64,000 bases of DNA, taken from the NCBI RefSeq assembly GCF_016097555.1, contig NC_054713.1, positions 45,891,928 to 45,955,927 on the forward strand, written 5' to 3'. A model generated the notes under the pieces. That model worked only from the letters and a program-made list of their open reading frames with translations, was not told the origin of the DNA and ran no database searches. Made by a program: the position numbers and the translations under genes. This stretch comes from Gigantopelta aegis. Taxonomy: Eukaryota > Mollusca > Gastropoda > Neomphalida > Peltospiridae. Below, one piece after another: positions 46,641 through 59,355 of this stretch (the stretch's first letter is position 1; every line of letters begins with the position of its first letter).

Positions 46641-47875
46641 TTTAAGCAATAATGTGCATTATATATTGTTGAATATGCACACCAGTCAGTCCAAAAGCCT
46701 TGCCTGATCATTCCTTTAAAGGTATAAGGGACAAACTTTGTGGACTTTTGTATGTTATTGATAATAATATTCTGTAACAATCCAGAAAGATTCAGCTCTG
46801 TACTCTTTATTTCCGAGTTAAACACTAACCCTGACTTAATTTACCTGGAATGTACTGTCCTTCCCACAGGGAACGCCTTTTTTCATACTATGAAATGTAC
46901 TACAGGTAATTTATTTCTCAGTTGATTGTTTTCAAAATTGCACACACAAATAGTATATTTTCGTTATTTTCAAAACATGTTTACTGTTTTTCTTATGACT
47001 AACCAAACTAAAATTATTTACAAAAATCATTTATAGGTGGATGGGACAAACTATGGGTACGTTAAGAAAACAGGCTAAAACACAATTTTGCCCATGAGTT
47101 GGAGCGATCAACAAGCGGACCCTTTATCTAGAAATGTTCAGCTACACACACATGCTATTCGTATAAATTCCCCTTCAAGGTAACACCCCCATCCCAGTCT
47201 ACGCCCAGACTATGTACATGTGCTATGTTTGCCTGCCTTTCCAACTTTATAAATTGTTGCTAAATATAAAGCACAGTAATGCCTGGCATGTCGACATTAC
47301 CTGTGTACTTCTGTCTCCCCAATATAAAAACATTTTAACAAGTGGTTGTAATAGTGGAGTTTCACATTAATATTAATAAATAAAATGACACCAAAGTTGC
47401 AGATGTCCATTTTTAATTTCGTCACAATTATTTATGGAAAGTAAAGTTTGGGCTGAGTTGACCAAACGCTGGGGTGAGTTGGTAGGGGTCGAGTTGGCTT
47501 TGAGGCGAGTTGACCAGCATTTGCATATGCCCCCTTGGCCCCAGCTTTCTATGCCAGTGGTAACCCATCATGATCATGTAAATGATGTACTTGATTAAAT
47601 GTGCAAACAAAAAATAGGTTATGCAATCTATTTTTACACGAGCAACATGTGAACAAAACTATTGCTCTCACAATTTTTAGAGGCCTGCTTTAAAGTTATT
47701 AAACCGGTACTTCATGATTATTAAAAAAAAATGAATGTTACCGTAACTTATGACTGAAAATTGCACGACCAATCATTTCATTCGACACAAGTCTAGTTTT
47801 GCATAACCCATTTTGCGTTTTTGCCAAAAAAAAAACAAGACATTCTGGCGGGCTAATAAATTTTAATTTGTTCTG
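46641..47875. other. AT-rich DNA, no gene seen
   Basis: Near 47451-47514 the phrase GAGTTGACCA and relatives repeat about four times. An inverse version lies near 40325-40385. No coding or RNA feature was recognised. Confidence 0.45.
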
Positions 47876-48013
47876 GCCCCGTGCTTATAAACCTTAAAGT
47901 CTAGACTGTAATAAAGTCCAGACTTTAACGTCATGGCAACGCCATTCAAATAGCATTACGTTAAAGTCTGGACTTTATTAAAGTCTAGACTTTACGTTTT
48001 ATAAGCATGGGCC
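47876..48013. mobile_element. 138-bp foldback MITE with arms of about 55 bp
   Basis: The left arm runs from GCCCCGTGCTTATAAACC through TAAAGTCTAGACTGTAATAA to GTCCAGACTTTAACGT. The right arm is its inverse, ending GTTTTATAAGCATGGGCCC. The loop is about 25 nt. TAAAGTCTAGACTTTA inside each arm is itself nearly palindromic. Confidence 0.93.
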
Positions 48014-48038
48014 CAGGTCCGGTGGACTAATGAAATAT

Positions 48039-48827
48039 TAGGGGTGCCACGATATGGTCAAAACTGTATTGCAATATATTGCGATATAGTTGATATTATT
48101 TAAATTTAATATATTTTTTAAATTTTTTAATGAAAGCAGAAGGCATTAATTAGTAACATAATGTTCTTGGTCATTTTTATTTTTTAACACAATACTAGTT
48201 TACAAGAAAACCGGTGTGAGGGTGTCAAATTATTTATAAATTGTCACATTTAGAAATCCTTACTATCGGGCTTTTCCGTTACTGCTCACTTGACACGGAA
48301 ATGTACGTATTGAGTTGCAATGTTTCGGCAGATCAACCGAACCAGAGGTTATTGGCAGAGGTGTTTTGAACGATCAGCCGAAGTATTCCAAGTTCAGGGA
48401 TAAACAGTGAAATGCGATTCTCACTTGTTGGTTTATTTCTTTGAAGATGATAGCCGTAGTCGTATTTCAACATAAATGAACAATGAATAATAATGTGTAA
48501 ATAACAAAACATTTATTTGTAATTATCGTTAACTGGTTATTTTTATTGGACTTTCAACACATTTTGTTTAGAAGTTAGAACCAAGTATAACAGACCTATC
48601 ACTTTGTATGCCAACAAGTAAGCCGAATACGCTTGACGTGATTGTTACATTTCCTGTCATCACCAATTAATAAAATGATGGGTTTTTTTGTTTGTTTGTT
48701 TGCCAATATCAAGTCAAATAAGATACGAGGAAAAAATTGTGTGTAAAAATTGCGATACGCCAAACTACTGTGGTTTGTATCGAGCTGATCAATTATCGCG
48801 GTATACTGGTTTATCGGTGCAGCACTA
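48039..48827. mobile_element. non-autonomous hAT element with 8-bp target duplication
   Basis: Perfect 8-bp direct repeats TGAAATAT lie at 48031-48038 and 48828-48835. The left end TAGGGGTGCCACGATATGG and the right end (inverse TAGTGCTGCACCGATAAACC) are hAT-type termini. The 789-bp interior has no transposase. A 62-residue frame at its right end is accidental. Confidence 0.93.
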
Positions 48828-48896
48828 TGAAATATATTTCTGCGCCCCTGCCATACCTGTCTATATTTTGTGGTAACCTGTCGGGGCTTGAATTTA

Positions 48897-49895
48897 ACAG
48901 GGACAAAGTTCTGCTGTGCTTGAGTTGTATGCTCTGGACAGTGTCCTGGGGTCTAATGCATGAATCGAGACAATGACGTTGTCTCGGACTATTTGCGAAC
49001 GCTGAAACTTTCACGTGAAAGTCAGAATGCATGAATGAAGACAAGCCAAAGTCTGGGACTACTGGAGGGACGAAATCGCTTGAATTTTGGACCTGCTACA
49101 ACCCAGGCGTAAATACAGTAGTCTCTGACAACCGGTTACATTCAGTATAGCTGACGTTGCACTGATGTGTTTTATAGACTTGCGATTAGGTTTAACTGAA
49201 TTTATACCCACATTTTGGACGCATGGGCAGATCCAGCATTTTGTAAAAGGCAAATTATCCGACCTCCCAAAGAGTGCAAGATCTTTATGCGGGTTTGGGG
49301 ACATGTTCATCGGAAATTGTTGAAATAGAGATACCCAGAGACGTGTTTTCATAACAGTTGAGTGTTGTGCATTGTGGGTGATGAATTTAAAAAGGGCACT
49401 TAAAACGGAAGCCCTCTGGGCCCGCCAATGGGACGTATATAATGTCGATCAAATATATCATAATTTTCTATTGTACCAGTATATCATTTATCAACTACAT
49501 GTCAATAGGAATCGGGGGCCTGTGACTCCCGTCTACCACCTGATTCCATTAGTAGTTCCATTATAAATAGAAAATCAGTGTGATGTCAAAAACGTTTTCT
49601 ATTATTTCTTGCAATGTTATAGTTTATATATTGGAGTGTTTCAGTGCAAGAAAATTCTTGGGATTTCCTACTTTATAAATAGAAATACAGCGAACGCTGT
49701 GACAATCGTGCTAAAGTCTCGAACTTCGTTGTCGTAGTCGCACGTCGGGTCCATGCATAGAAAACTGATGACGGCCAAAGTCTTGACATATATAGTCCGG
49801 GACAATGAGTTGTTAGAGACTTTCGATTTTCTCGGTTCATGCATGAGACCCCTGCAAATGGAACAGAGTTTTACGGACAAACTGGCCGTATTGTA
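48897..49895. mobile_element. inverted-repeat element of about 1 kb
   Basis: GGGGTCTAATGCATGAATCG on the left is matched in inverse by GGGGTCTCATGCATGAACCG from the right. Weaker matches extend inward around TTGTCTCGGACTAT and TTGTCCCGGACTAT. No transposase is seen and the outer ends are approximate. Confidence 0.6.
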
Positions 49896-49984
49896 TTTTG
49901 CATGTTAGTAATAATTAAATTGGTAGCAGTCATCGTACACTAACGTGACTCCTGAAAGTTGTTTTATTACAGGGAACAGGGAAA

Positions 49985-50080
49985 CTCTTTTTACGTGCCC
50001 CTATCCACAAGGGTTCAGGCACGCCCACCCCGGATTCAGCCTCTGACTACGCCAGTGACCGACTCCGGGGGGGGGGGAGT
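49985..50080 (-). mobile_element. short SINE-like element (family 3), minus strand
   Basis: In reverse complement it reads GTCACTGGCGTAGTCAGAGG and GGGCGTGCCTGAACCC, matching the copies at 5537 and 12622. A G run of about 10 sits at its 5' end. No target duplication was found. Confidence 0.78.
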
Positions 50081-52225
50081 GTGTGAGAAGGGTGAATGGG
50101 GCAATTTTTAATAGTGTGGTATGACCACTTAAAAACAAAGCCAAAGTTAAAAATAATTTGGGATCTACCATTATATATGTTTATATTTATATTAATATAA
50201 AGCACCATAATTATAGTTAACCCTATACCATTCTATTATTTTATAATATAGTTAGTAGGTGCATAATTATAATTATATTTTCAATCGGGCTGTTCAAAAA
50301 ATAATATAAACTATACTTATACATTTACTAATAATATCTATACATACATATATATTATACATATATATATATATAATTAATTATAATTTCTTAGTATAAT
50401 TATGTAACTTTAACCCTAGAGGTAAAAGGATTCGCAAAGGGGGGAACCCAGCGCCACCGAGCAGTCCGGCGCTCCAACAGGCGGGGGCCCAATAAGGTAA
50501 GTCCGGATTTCCATGGGGGGGGGCGATCCGGGGGGGGGGGGGGGGGCCTCCTAACAGGCATCCCTACTGGCCAATGCCCTATCGCACCCAAATTGCACCC
50601 TACCACGGCGTCTCCCCCCCCCCCCCCCATCCCACCCACCCCAGGTTATCCATATAACACAGATGGGCCGTATTTAAATGAAATGAATGGTATGATATAA
50701 TGATATATGAGATAACCCGCGAGCCGCCGTCTGGTGTGGTTGTGAAACGTATTAAAGTCGTTGATGTTGGTAGTTGACTACTGGATTGATCCTATTCTTG
50801 AGTTGAGGTGCCCTCGCCGTTCTCCTCAAGCATTCGTGAGCTCTACACCCCGAGGGGTGCGCCACCTAAACGGATGACAAATGTCATTGCTATATAATCC
50901 TCGGTGCCACCCAAGTAACCACTTATTCGTTAAGTGGGTGGCTCCGAGTACCGGTCAGGGTTTTTTCTGTTTGTATATATACAATTGACCGATCAAATTA
51001 ATACCGTTTAAAACCTGTTTGATAATTAAAAAGAACGGGTACATGTACATTAAAATAATAGTTTTTTTTTTTTTTTAAATTGCTAAGAGGAAAGTTTTAA
51101 CAATAATAACTATCTTTATTATAACAATTAATTAAAAGTATAATAACTATACCATGCTTAAATAAAATCTAAAACACATTCACACCCAGCCATAAATTCC
51201 GCCCCTGTAGGGCGGCACAGACACTGCCAGGTGTCCGCGCCGCCAAATCAAGGCGGAAAAACAACATTCACGCAACCACTCTCACACTAGGTTTAGATTA
51301 TAGTTTTTGGCCAGCTAAAGGTGCGGACCAAATAGAAAACATTTATAACGGGACCGGGTTCTAATTGGTCAGAACCCGGGCCCAGAAGGCCAATCGCCTC
51401 AGCACCCAATAGTTACTCATTCCAGTAAAGGTAACAGAGAAGAGAAGACGTGCTAGCAGCGGCCAGCAAAGAAGGAAAAAAAGTGAAGCGAAAGTTTCCA
51501 TACGGTTAGGTTGAGGGAAGTAGTGAGGAGTACCGGACAGGATAATGTCCCAAGGTTACCCACGGCAAGACCCGGCTCTCCGGATATCACCGAATGGCAC
51601 CTCGGGAACACTCGTGAGCGGCATTCAGCAAGAAGACAGAAGAAAGAATACACAGTGTGTGTTAGAAGTGAACCGGATCGATATTCGACACTCAGTATGG
51701 AAGGGTGCGTTGCGATTGGCTAAATCTCAATCCTTAGTCAGAGTCGTTTAAAATGAAAGAAAAGCCAGTGTTAAGAAACAACAGGCAAAGAATGAAGAGC
51801 TGCGATTGGCTGGATTTCGATTCCTTCTCTGGAAAAAAAAGAAAGAAAGGAATGTGGATGTTACAAGTCTCCAGCCAACCGCCAACCTGTGAATGCAGAT
51901 TATTGTGTGTAGGCTGTTTGGTGTCTTTAAAACTGTTTAAAAGGAAAAAGAGTCTTATTAATATAATTAATTAAAAAAGAATAAACATTTATGGTTAAAA
52001 AGAGTTAAAAAAATTTTTATAAAAAAGGGAAGTTATTCGGTTTGTCCACGGGAGGGTAAGGCCAGCGCCGTTACCACCGTGGGCAAGGTTTGCCACCAGC
52101 CAACTGTCAGCCGCTGTAAGGTGAGTTTAAATGTTAAGCAGGCTCCTAGTTAAGTATAGATTTATAATCCTCGGGCCGCCCTCGACCCAATTTACTTGGT
52201 TATCATATTATGTGCCAGCTACTTA
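50081..52225. other. non-coding DNA, possibly including the LINE 3' end
   Basis: G and C runs lie at 50515-50548 and 50613-50630. From about 50690 the DNA is GC-richer and lies directly downstream (minus strand) of the LINE reading frame. The phrase TATAATCCTCGG occurs at about 50893 and 52165, each followed by a CCACC- or CGCCC-rich segment. It may be LINE 3' untranslated sequence or a neighbouring repeat. Small frames at 51453-51974 show no domain. Confidence 0.4.
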
Positions 52226-55200
52226 TTATATATGTATTTTAGTATCTTTTACAAAGTTTAAAATAGCCCGTTCCACCACCTGTTTGAGAGAGGGGGGCGG
52301 GTTAAATATTTTAACTGGATTAAATTTAATTTTACATTTATCTATTATTATTTTAAGAATATCTCTTTTCTTAATGTATTTATTACAATAGAAAAGAAAA
52401 TGTCTTACATTATCTAATTTTTTACATTTAGTACAGAGTGCCGTATTACTTTTTTTAATTTTAAATTGGGTATCGTTCAGACCAAAAACAACACCAAGGC
52501 GCAGTTTGGTAATAATTGTTTCAGTTTTAACATTATGATAGGTGGGTCTTTTCGAATTAACTTTAGGTTTGATTAAATGATGCCATAGCCTTGTTTTAAT
52601 ATTCCATTCGGTTTGCCAAAACTTGATAAAAATTTTATGGGCTATGGCCATAGTTTCATTAAGATTAATATTAATATTAATTTCAATTTTATCTGTATCT
52701 AGAGCTTTTTTAGCTAATAAATCTGCATTTTCGTTGCCAGAGATGCCGACATGAGCAGGAACCCATTCCAAAGTTATAAATAACCCTTTACTATTGTTAT
52801 AATTAATCATGTTTATAATATGCTTAATTAAATAAGAACTCTTGAATTTTAGGTTCTGGAGAGCTTGTAGTGAGCTCAAAGAGTCAGATATTATAAGAAA
52901 TTTTTGGGGGGTCGAGAAATTAGTAATATTAGTAAGAATCCACTTAAGTGCAGAGTAGATTGCCATCAGTTCAGTAGTAAATACCGAAACGTGGTCAGTC
53001 ACCCTGGCATAGTGGGAGCTAGAAATGTTAGGCAAGCTAGGCCTGACACAGAAAGCCATGCCTGCTTTACCAGAAAGTGGGTCCTTGGAGCCATCTGTAT
53101 ATATGTGGATATACTCAGAATAGTAGTCATTTAAAGCTGCTCTAAATATTATATTTTTAAATGGTTCAAATTCTGTTTTTAAGGTTTCCTTTCTTAGAAG
53201 CAAAGGGACATTCGGCGGTTTAATTAACCAGGGTGGCACCAAGGGGGGAGAGTACTTGTCCAGATTAATATCCAAGAGTTCTAAATTAGACGCCATTCTA
53301 TTATTAAAATTAACTGCGGAATCAATATTAATATGTAAATAATCATCATTATTTGGTTTAGTGGTTGCTACAGGACTTAGTGGTACTAGGTATTTAGCTT
53401 TAAACCAGTGTTTAAGACAAAGCTGGGTGCGCCTAACACTAAGGGGAAGAATATTTAGCTCCACACGCAGACTGTCATTTGGTGTACCCGGGGAGATTTT
53501 GGTTATAATTCTAAGCCCTTTATTGTATGTTGATTCTAGCTTATCAAGCTGGAAAGTTGATGCACAGCAGAAGGCTTGGGCACCATATTGTAACCTGGAG
53601 ACGATAAATGCTTCAAAAATCATTAAAAGAGTATGTCTGTCAGCCCCCCACTTAGTTGCAGATATAACTCTAAGTAAATTAATATAATTATTACATTTTT
53701 TAACTACATCTTTTATATGTTCATTAAAAGAAAGTGCTGGGTCAAAAATGACTCCCAGAAATTTAACTGACGTTACCTGAGCTATGGGATGATTATCTAG
53801 TGTTAGATTAAGTTTATGCCGTCTCTGGAAATTATTATTAGTAAATAGAATAGCAGAAGTCTTAGATCTTGAGATGGTAACACCCCAGGTTTCAGCCCAA
53901 TTTTGAAGTATATCTATATCTTTTTGGATATCTATTTTAATCTTTTCTATACACTTTCCAGTTCGCCAAAAAGCTGTGTCATCAGCAAATAGACCAATAC
54001 TAAGCTTAGTGTCCTCATTAGACGAGCCAGTGAGGGCAGTAGCTAGGTCATTAATAAAAATACTGAAAAGCATTGGGGCTAGTACAGATCCCTGGGGTAT
54101 GCCGTTCTCAAGGTTAAGAATATCAGAGAATGTTTCAGTGACATTAACAGTAAAAGTTCTATTGTTAATAAAACGTTCAATAAATGCAAACATAGGCCCT
54201 CTAATGCCCATGTTATACACTTTAATTAGTAGCCCGTGTCGCCAAACCATATCATAGGCCTTTTCCAGATCAACAAATATTCCGACCACTTTGTCGCCAT
54301 GACTTAAAGCATTTGCAATTTCTGATTGGAGTCGAAAAAGGTGGTCGGCAGTAGAGTGGTTTTTTCTGAAGCCACTCTGATATATGGTCAAAAGATGGTT
54401 GCTTTCTAAATAGTAGCTGAGTCTGGAATTAACCATGGCCTCCATGGTTTTGCAAACACTGGATGTTAGTGAGATTGGACGGTAATTAGATGGGTTGGAT
54501 AGGTCTTTTCCTTTCTTGGGGAGGCTGACAACCTCAGCATGTTTCCATGCTAAGGGGAGATAACCCTGTTTCCAGGCTTTATTATAAAGTTCCAGGAAAA
54601 GTCTGAGGGTAGCTTCTGGCATGTTTTGGAAAAAGAGATAGCTGAATTTATCTGGCCCAGGGGCGGTACCTTTCCTGTGAGCAAAAGCCTCAGTCATTTC
54701 CTGGAGGGAGAATGGAATGTTATAATCTATATTATGTTTAGAAAATTTAGCATCCAGGGGGACCTTATAATTTTTTTCTATATTTTCTTTTATATTAGAG
54801 AATTTATGTGGAAAATTGCCATTACTTGAGTTTTCTTGAAAGGTTTGTCCAAATATTGTAGCTTTTTGTTGGTTAGTGGTATATAGCTTATTAGCTTTTA
54901 GTAGAGAAGATTTAGCAAGAGTTTTTCCCTGGATGCGTTTTATTTTTGCCCATACTTCTGTAACCCTAGATTGCCTATTTAATGATGAGCAAAATTTATT
55001 CCATGAATCTTTTTTAAGTCTAAACAATTCTTGTGTAACTTTAAATTTACTTTCTTTAAATTTACCTAAATTATCCAGAGTTTTATCACTCTGGTATTTC
55101 TTACGCATTTTATTTCTATGTTTAATAATGTTAGCTAGATTATCATTCCACCAAGGTACTGAATTATATCTAACTTTAGCATTTGAAATTGGGATAGTTT

Positions 55201-56234
55201 TATTGGCTATTATTGTAATCTTATCAATCAGATTTTTATTAAATTTATCTATATTATTACTTCTAATATCTTCCGGCCTAAGATTCAAGCATAACTGATA
55301 GAAACCTGGCCAGTCTGCTTTATTAAAATTCCATTTTTCTTTAGTTTTCGGTGTTTCCCTCCATGCCCCATTTAAGTTATAGTATGTAATAATGGGGAGA
55401 TGGTCACTATTAAAATCATCAATGACCTGCCACTCGCATTTAGACGCAATCTCCTCTGAGACCATAGTGAGGTCTAGCCAGGTCCAGGTAAGGTAGGAGT
55501 CAGAAAAAAAGGTTGGAGACCCATCATTTAGACAAACAGTTTTAACAGTTTCTATAAATTGTTCCATAATAAGCCCCTGTTTATCGTTAGTCGTAGATCC
55601 CCATAAAGAATTACGGCAATTAAAATCTCCTAAAATAATTAATTTATTAGTTTGTGTTTTAGAAATGGAATCCAAATAATTATTTAGTAAGTTTATTTTG
55701 TTGACTACCTGGGTGAACATAAAAATTATAAATATCTATATTCTCGACTCCGCCATACACTGTAGTGCCCAAGACCTCAATATTATTTTTGGTCTCATTG
55801 AGCGGGATGCGGGAGTAAGACATGTCATTCCTGATGAAAGTAGCTATACCTCCCCTAGTAGAAAAATTATTATTATAAAAAAAACCAAAGTACCCCGGAA
55901 TATTAAAGTTTCTAAAATATTTTTTATTTTTAGTTTTATCTTGGTTATCATTGTCTAACCAGGTTTCTTGTATGCAAATGACATCTATGGCCGGTTTAGC
56001 GTCTACTATATATATTTTTAATTCGTCCCCATGGTTTAGTGATTTAATGCCTTTAGCATTCCACTGGAGAATGGCCAAACCTTTAAATTTATCTATTTTA
56101 ATTTTAGTTTGTTTATTAGCGCTGTTGTTGTTACTGTTAATATTATCGCTATTATTTACACTATTATTATTGTTACTGTTATTGTTAATTTTGGTTAGGT
56201 GTTTGGGTGTAGCTTTATTTCTCGTGTCTCCCAT
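52226..56234 (-). pseudogene. LINE ORF2: endonuclease, reverse transcriptase, RNase H
   Basis: The N-terminal endonuclease part (55680-56234) starts MGDTRNKATPKHLTK, has a long Asn-rich stretch, then LAILQWNAKGI and CIQETWL. One frame offset near 55700 leads to the main frame, 52226-55720, of 1164 residues. There ILGDFNCRNSLWGS near 31 and SDHLPI near 104 complete the APE-type endonuclease. Reverse transcriptase motifs are FVDLEKAYDMVW near 485, GIPQGSVLAPMLF near 543 and the catalytic FADD near 578. RNase H follows: YTDGSKD near 873, TELMAIYSAL, ISDSLSS and PAHVGISGNENAD near 993. A C-terminal CTKC...H...C finger lies near 1096. Confidence 0.93.
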
Positions 56235-56282
56235 AATTGGTTTGAGGCAGTACTAATTATAAACTCTATTAGTTTAAGTAGT

Positions 56283-59173
56283 CTAGTCTATATTATGATG
56301 ACTAGGCGTGGAGACAGGAGTTGGTTTGGCCATTCTCGGTGCATACCAGTTAAAGCTATTTGTTAAAACTTTTGGGTCTTTGATATTAATACCAAGGTGG
56401 TGCGAAAAGGCTAGACAGGCTGAGTGCGTAGCCATTTTAATGGTTTCCTCTTGTATATTTCCCTTAATAGGTGCCCCCAGGGAACCGTCCAGAAACAGCC
56501 CCGTTAAAACCCGCAGAAGTTGTTCTGCTGTTATGGGCTGGTCTGGGCCGTTGTTTATATTTCTCATTAAGGGGGGGGCGGCTTTGTGTAGGCGTTCCCA
56601 GCATTAAAATTATTAGTTCTAAGAAGGGGGGGGGTGGGGCGGATGCCGGTGTGTGTCTTTGACGCTCGACTGGGTTATAAGCCCCCCTTGGTGGGTGGAC
56701 GGACTCCTCTCTGGGCTTGGAGTTTAATACCCGAATGGCTTCCTGATGGTGGTGGCACTTCTGGCTATGAGTGTAGTGCTGACCCTTACAGTTGGCACAT
56801 TTTAATGCCTTGGTGCATGGGTTGTCCGTCCCCCCGCTTTGGGTGCTTGTCCCCACACCTAAAGCAGACTGGGTCCCCCCTGGAGCGACATTTTTTTATG
56901 CTGTGTCCCCATCTCTGGCACTGCACACATTTTATCGGTTTTGGTCTGAACATTAATAATGGATAAGATTGGGACCTGAAAATTATCAGGTCCACACAGT
57001 TATTTTTATCTTTTAACAGCACGTCCCAGTAGCCATTTTTCCAGATTGTAACATTTTTAATATCAAGGTCAGGGTTTTCTTTAATTAAAATATTTTGGAG
57101 GTGCACCGCAGACAGCGGTCCGGGTGGCATCCTGACCAACCGTCTGCAAGTGAAGTCTTGTATAGTAGAATTATTGTTTATGGGGTCTTTTACCTTTTCT
57201 TTAGTTGGTTTGGTACCGACCACAGTAAACTGGGGTGGTACGGTAGGTCCTGTACTGTGGAAGGGGGCGATCCCAGAACCGCCTTTAGCTGGCTCCACCC
57301 CTTTATAGAAGGCCAAGGGTACCTGGGTACCCTTGGGTGGTGGATTGGGAACTGGGGTTTTAGGTGGGAGTGGGGGATACTCCTCGTTAACTGTTGGTTG
57401 TTTGTTACTATTTTTTTTAACTAACTGATCACCCCCGGGGCAGGTTGATTTTAGTGCTACTTTCCGTTTCCGGGGGGAGGATTTTTTGTTGGGGGAACGC
57501 AAAAATTCTGCACAGACTGGGGCCTTGTTTACATTCTCAAATTGCAGACTGCGTTTAGATTTTTAATTTTTAACAACTGTAAATTCTTTTATAAATTTAG
57601 ACCGAGAGAGGGTGGCTACTGGGCCAAAGATATCACACGGCTCGTCCCCCCATACTCCCACCGCAACCGGTTGAGCAGATTTTTTGGGGGGGGCCGTACA
57701 GTCGTTTGGGTTAGAGTTTGGGGTGGGTGAAGCGGGCGCTCTAACACTAGGCTGTATTGTTGATTGATTGTTTGGAGGTTCGGACTTGTCCGCAGAGGGT
57801 AGTTTACTGTCGAGAGGCCTCTCGGCCGTCTCCGAGTCCACTTCGGAGGGAGTCGGAGACCGCCGAGTGGCCTGTGAGTTGGTTTCGGGTTTGACTGGCG
57901 TTAGCATGTTTACATTTATCGGGGAAGTGCGGACCTGAACGGAGCCATACAAAGATGACGGTGGTGGGCTGTTGTTTACATTATTTTGGGGGATAGAACT
58001 TAAAACCTGAAAATGAATGTTTTGGCTAAGTTGGGAATCTTGTGTGTACCCTAGCTGGGAGGAAGAGGGGGTTGGGGTGTGAGTAGGATCCAGGCTCTTA
58101 TTAACATCTATGGGCTCCTGGTAGATGGTCTCAAATAAGATCTCTACACTAAGACTGGTGTTTGGGTCAGGGCGGAGATAGAAATAACTGCCTAGTTTAA
58201 GGAGGGGGGTCTCTGTTTTGGAGTGAATGAAAACTCTTCCATCCGTGAGCCTGGTGAAAAAGAAAAGAGAGGTTTCTAAGTTGAAAGAGGCATCTGAGGA
58301 GATGGAGTTAATGGATTCCTGCAAAAAAAAGTATTCGTACCTGGATGGATTCTTTCCAGCAAAAAGGACTTGTCTAATTCCAGATATGGGGTGTGGGAGG
58401 GGTGACATGGGGGGTTTAACAAAGATTTTACTTTTTTTTGCCGATTCATCTCCTGTATATTTTTCGTATATATCATCTTCCAAAAGTCTGTAACGATTGG
58501 AAGTAGTAATATTATACTTACCCAACTCTTCATCCGTAGATGTGTGGGTCACCTCCTCCGCCACCCTCCTCTTCCTCTGGCCCTCGTGGTGTGGTGTAGG
58601 GGGGAGGATCTTTTTCTTCCTCTTCACTGTCTTGGTGGTGGCTGGTGGCGGCGTCCGTGACCCACTGGCGCTTGCTGAGTCAAGATGAAGTTTGGCGCTT
58701 ACCTCGCCAGTGACAACAGAGTCGGTGGTTGGGTTGGGATATATATTTATTTCATTATGGGGGACTTCTGGTGGTTCTTCTCCAAGGTAAATGGTTAACT
58801 TGTTGGATCCAGTAGAGGAATCCGGTTCCTCATCGCCGTTACCTACATTTTTTTCAGGGTCGGCGGCGACCCCGGCGATGTTGTCCCCCCGGGGGGGTGG
58901 GGAATCCGGAAAAGATTCATCGGACGGAAATTCCTCTATGGTTGATAAACTAGGTTTAGTTAATATATCAGCCATGATGTTTCTAATGGATGTTCGGTGC
59001 GGTGGTTGTATGGGGGGTTGCGAGCCGCTTATCTTGGGGGATGAGGCATAATACGGCACTTTTTCTCCTGTTTGAGGGGTACCAAAAACATGGTCATGGT
59101 CCCAGGCAAGTTGTTCATTTGAAAATCTGTTTGGTGTCATACTGTTATTTAGAACTGCGTCTAACCTATCCAT
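56283..59173 (-). pseudogene. LINE ORF1, gag-like with CCHC zinc knuckles
   Basis: ORF1 proteins bind element RNA. The frame starts MDRLDAVLNNSMTPNRFSNE at 59173 and runs 536 codons of Pro- and Ser-rich sequence to a TAA at 57563. The same frame then reopens (KRSLQFENVNKAPVCAEF) to 56786, so that TAA looks like a single nonsense change. Knuckles are CVQCQRWGHSIKKC, CFRCGDKH and, after a shift at the C run 56830-56835, CANCKGQHYTHSQKC. A second shift at the G run 56571-56578 leads to the last part, which ends 49 bp before ORF2. Both shifts lie in homopolymers, so a sequencing error is possible. Confidence 0.82.
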
Positions 59174-59231
59174 GGATGTATTATGGTTATCGCTCGATTC
59201 TTTTACCTCGTTTGTATTTAATTCTAGTTTC

Positions 59232-59256
59232 CAACATGGCGGCTGTCATGGCGGAT
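59232..59256 (-). promoter_or_regulatory. paired YY1-like motifs upstream of the LINE ORF1
   Basis: On the minus strand CCGCCATGACAG is followed at once by CCGCCATGTTGG, the core of YY1 sites. YY1 sites are known in the 5' leaders of some LINEs, where they help place the transcription start. The position, about 60 bp before the ORF1 ATG, fits. Function here is inferred. Confidence 0.45.
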
Positions 59257-59355
59257 AAAGGTCAAGTTGTGGTTTATTGTTATTTTATTCTTTTAATTTT
59301 ACAAGGTCTTCCTATTGAGATTTATTTATTTAAATATTATAATAGTACAGTATAA

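Larger units (their letters stand above)
52226..59260 (-). mobile_element. LINE retrotransposon of the I superfamily, nearly full length
   Basis: Reads right to left: a short 5' leader with CCGCCAT motifs (59232-59256), ORF1 with zinc knuckles (59173 to 56283) and ORF2 with endonuclease, reverse transcriptase and RNase H (56234 to 52226). The RNase H domain places it with I-like clades (I, Nimb and relatives) and not with RTE or CR1. About one stop and three single-step frame shifts separate it from open reading frames, most of them in homopolymer runs, so it is a young but inactive copy or partly a sequencing artefact. The exact 3' end was not found. Confidence 0.88.

Noticed and set aside
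46840-46920. Possible exon with CCCACAG acceptor and ACAGGTAATT donor
   Set aside because: The short segment between the sites encodes no recognisable sequence and does not match the phase of any neighbouring exon.
48688-48976. Cysteine-containing frame resembling a receptor repeat (CVKNCDTPNYCGLYR)
   Set aside because: It lies mostly inside a delimited hAT element, lacks the cysteine spacing of the family and has no splice support.
53976-58493. Plus-strand open frames opposite the LINE
   Set aside because: They are shadows of the minus-strand LINE genes, with no domains of their own.
59235-59355. Plus-strand start MAAVMADKGQVV as a host first exon
   Set aside because: The ATGGCGG sequence is better explained as inverse YY1-like motifs in the LINE leader; no good donor follows.
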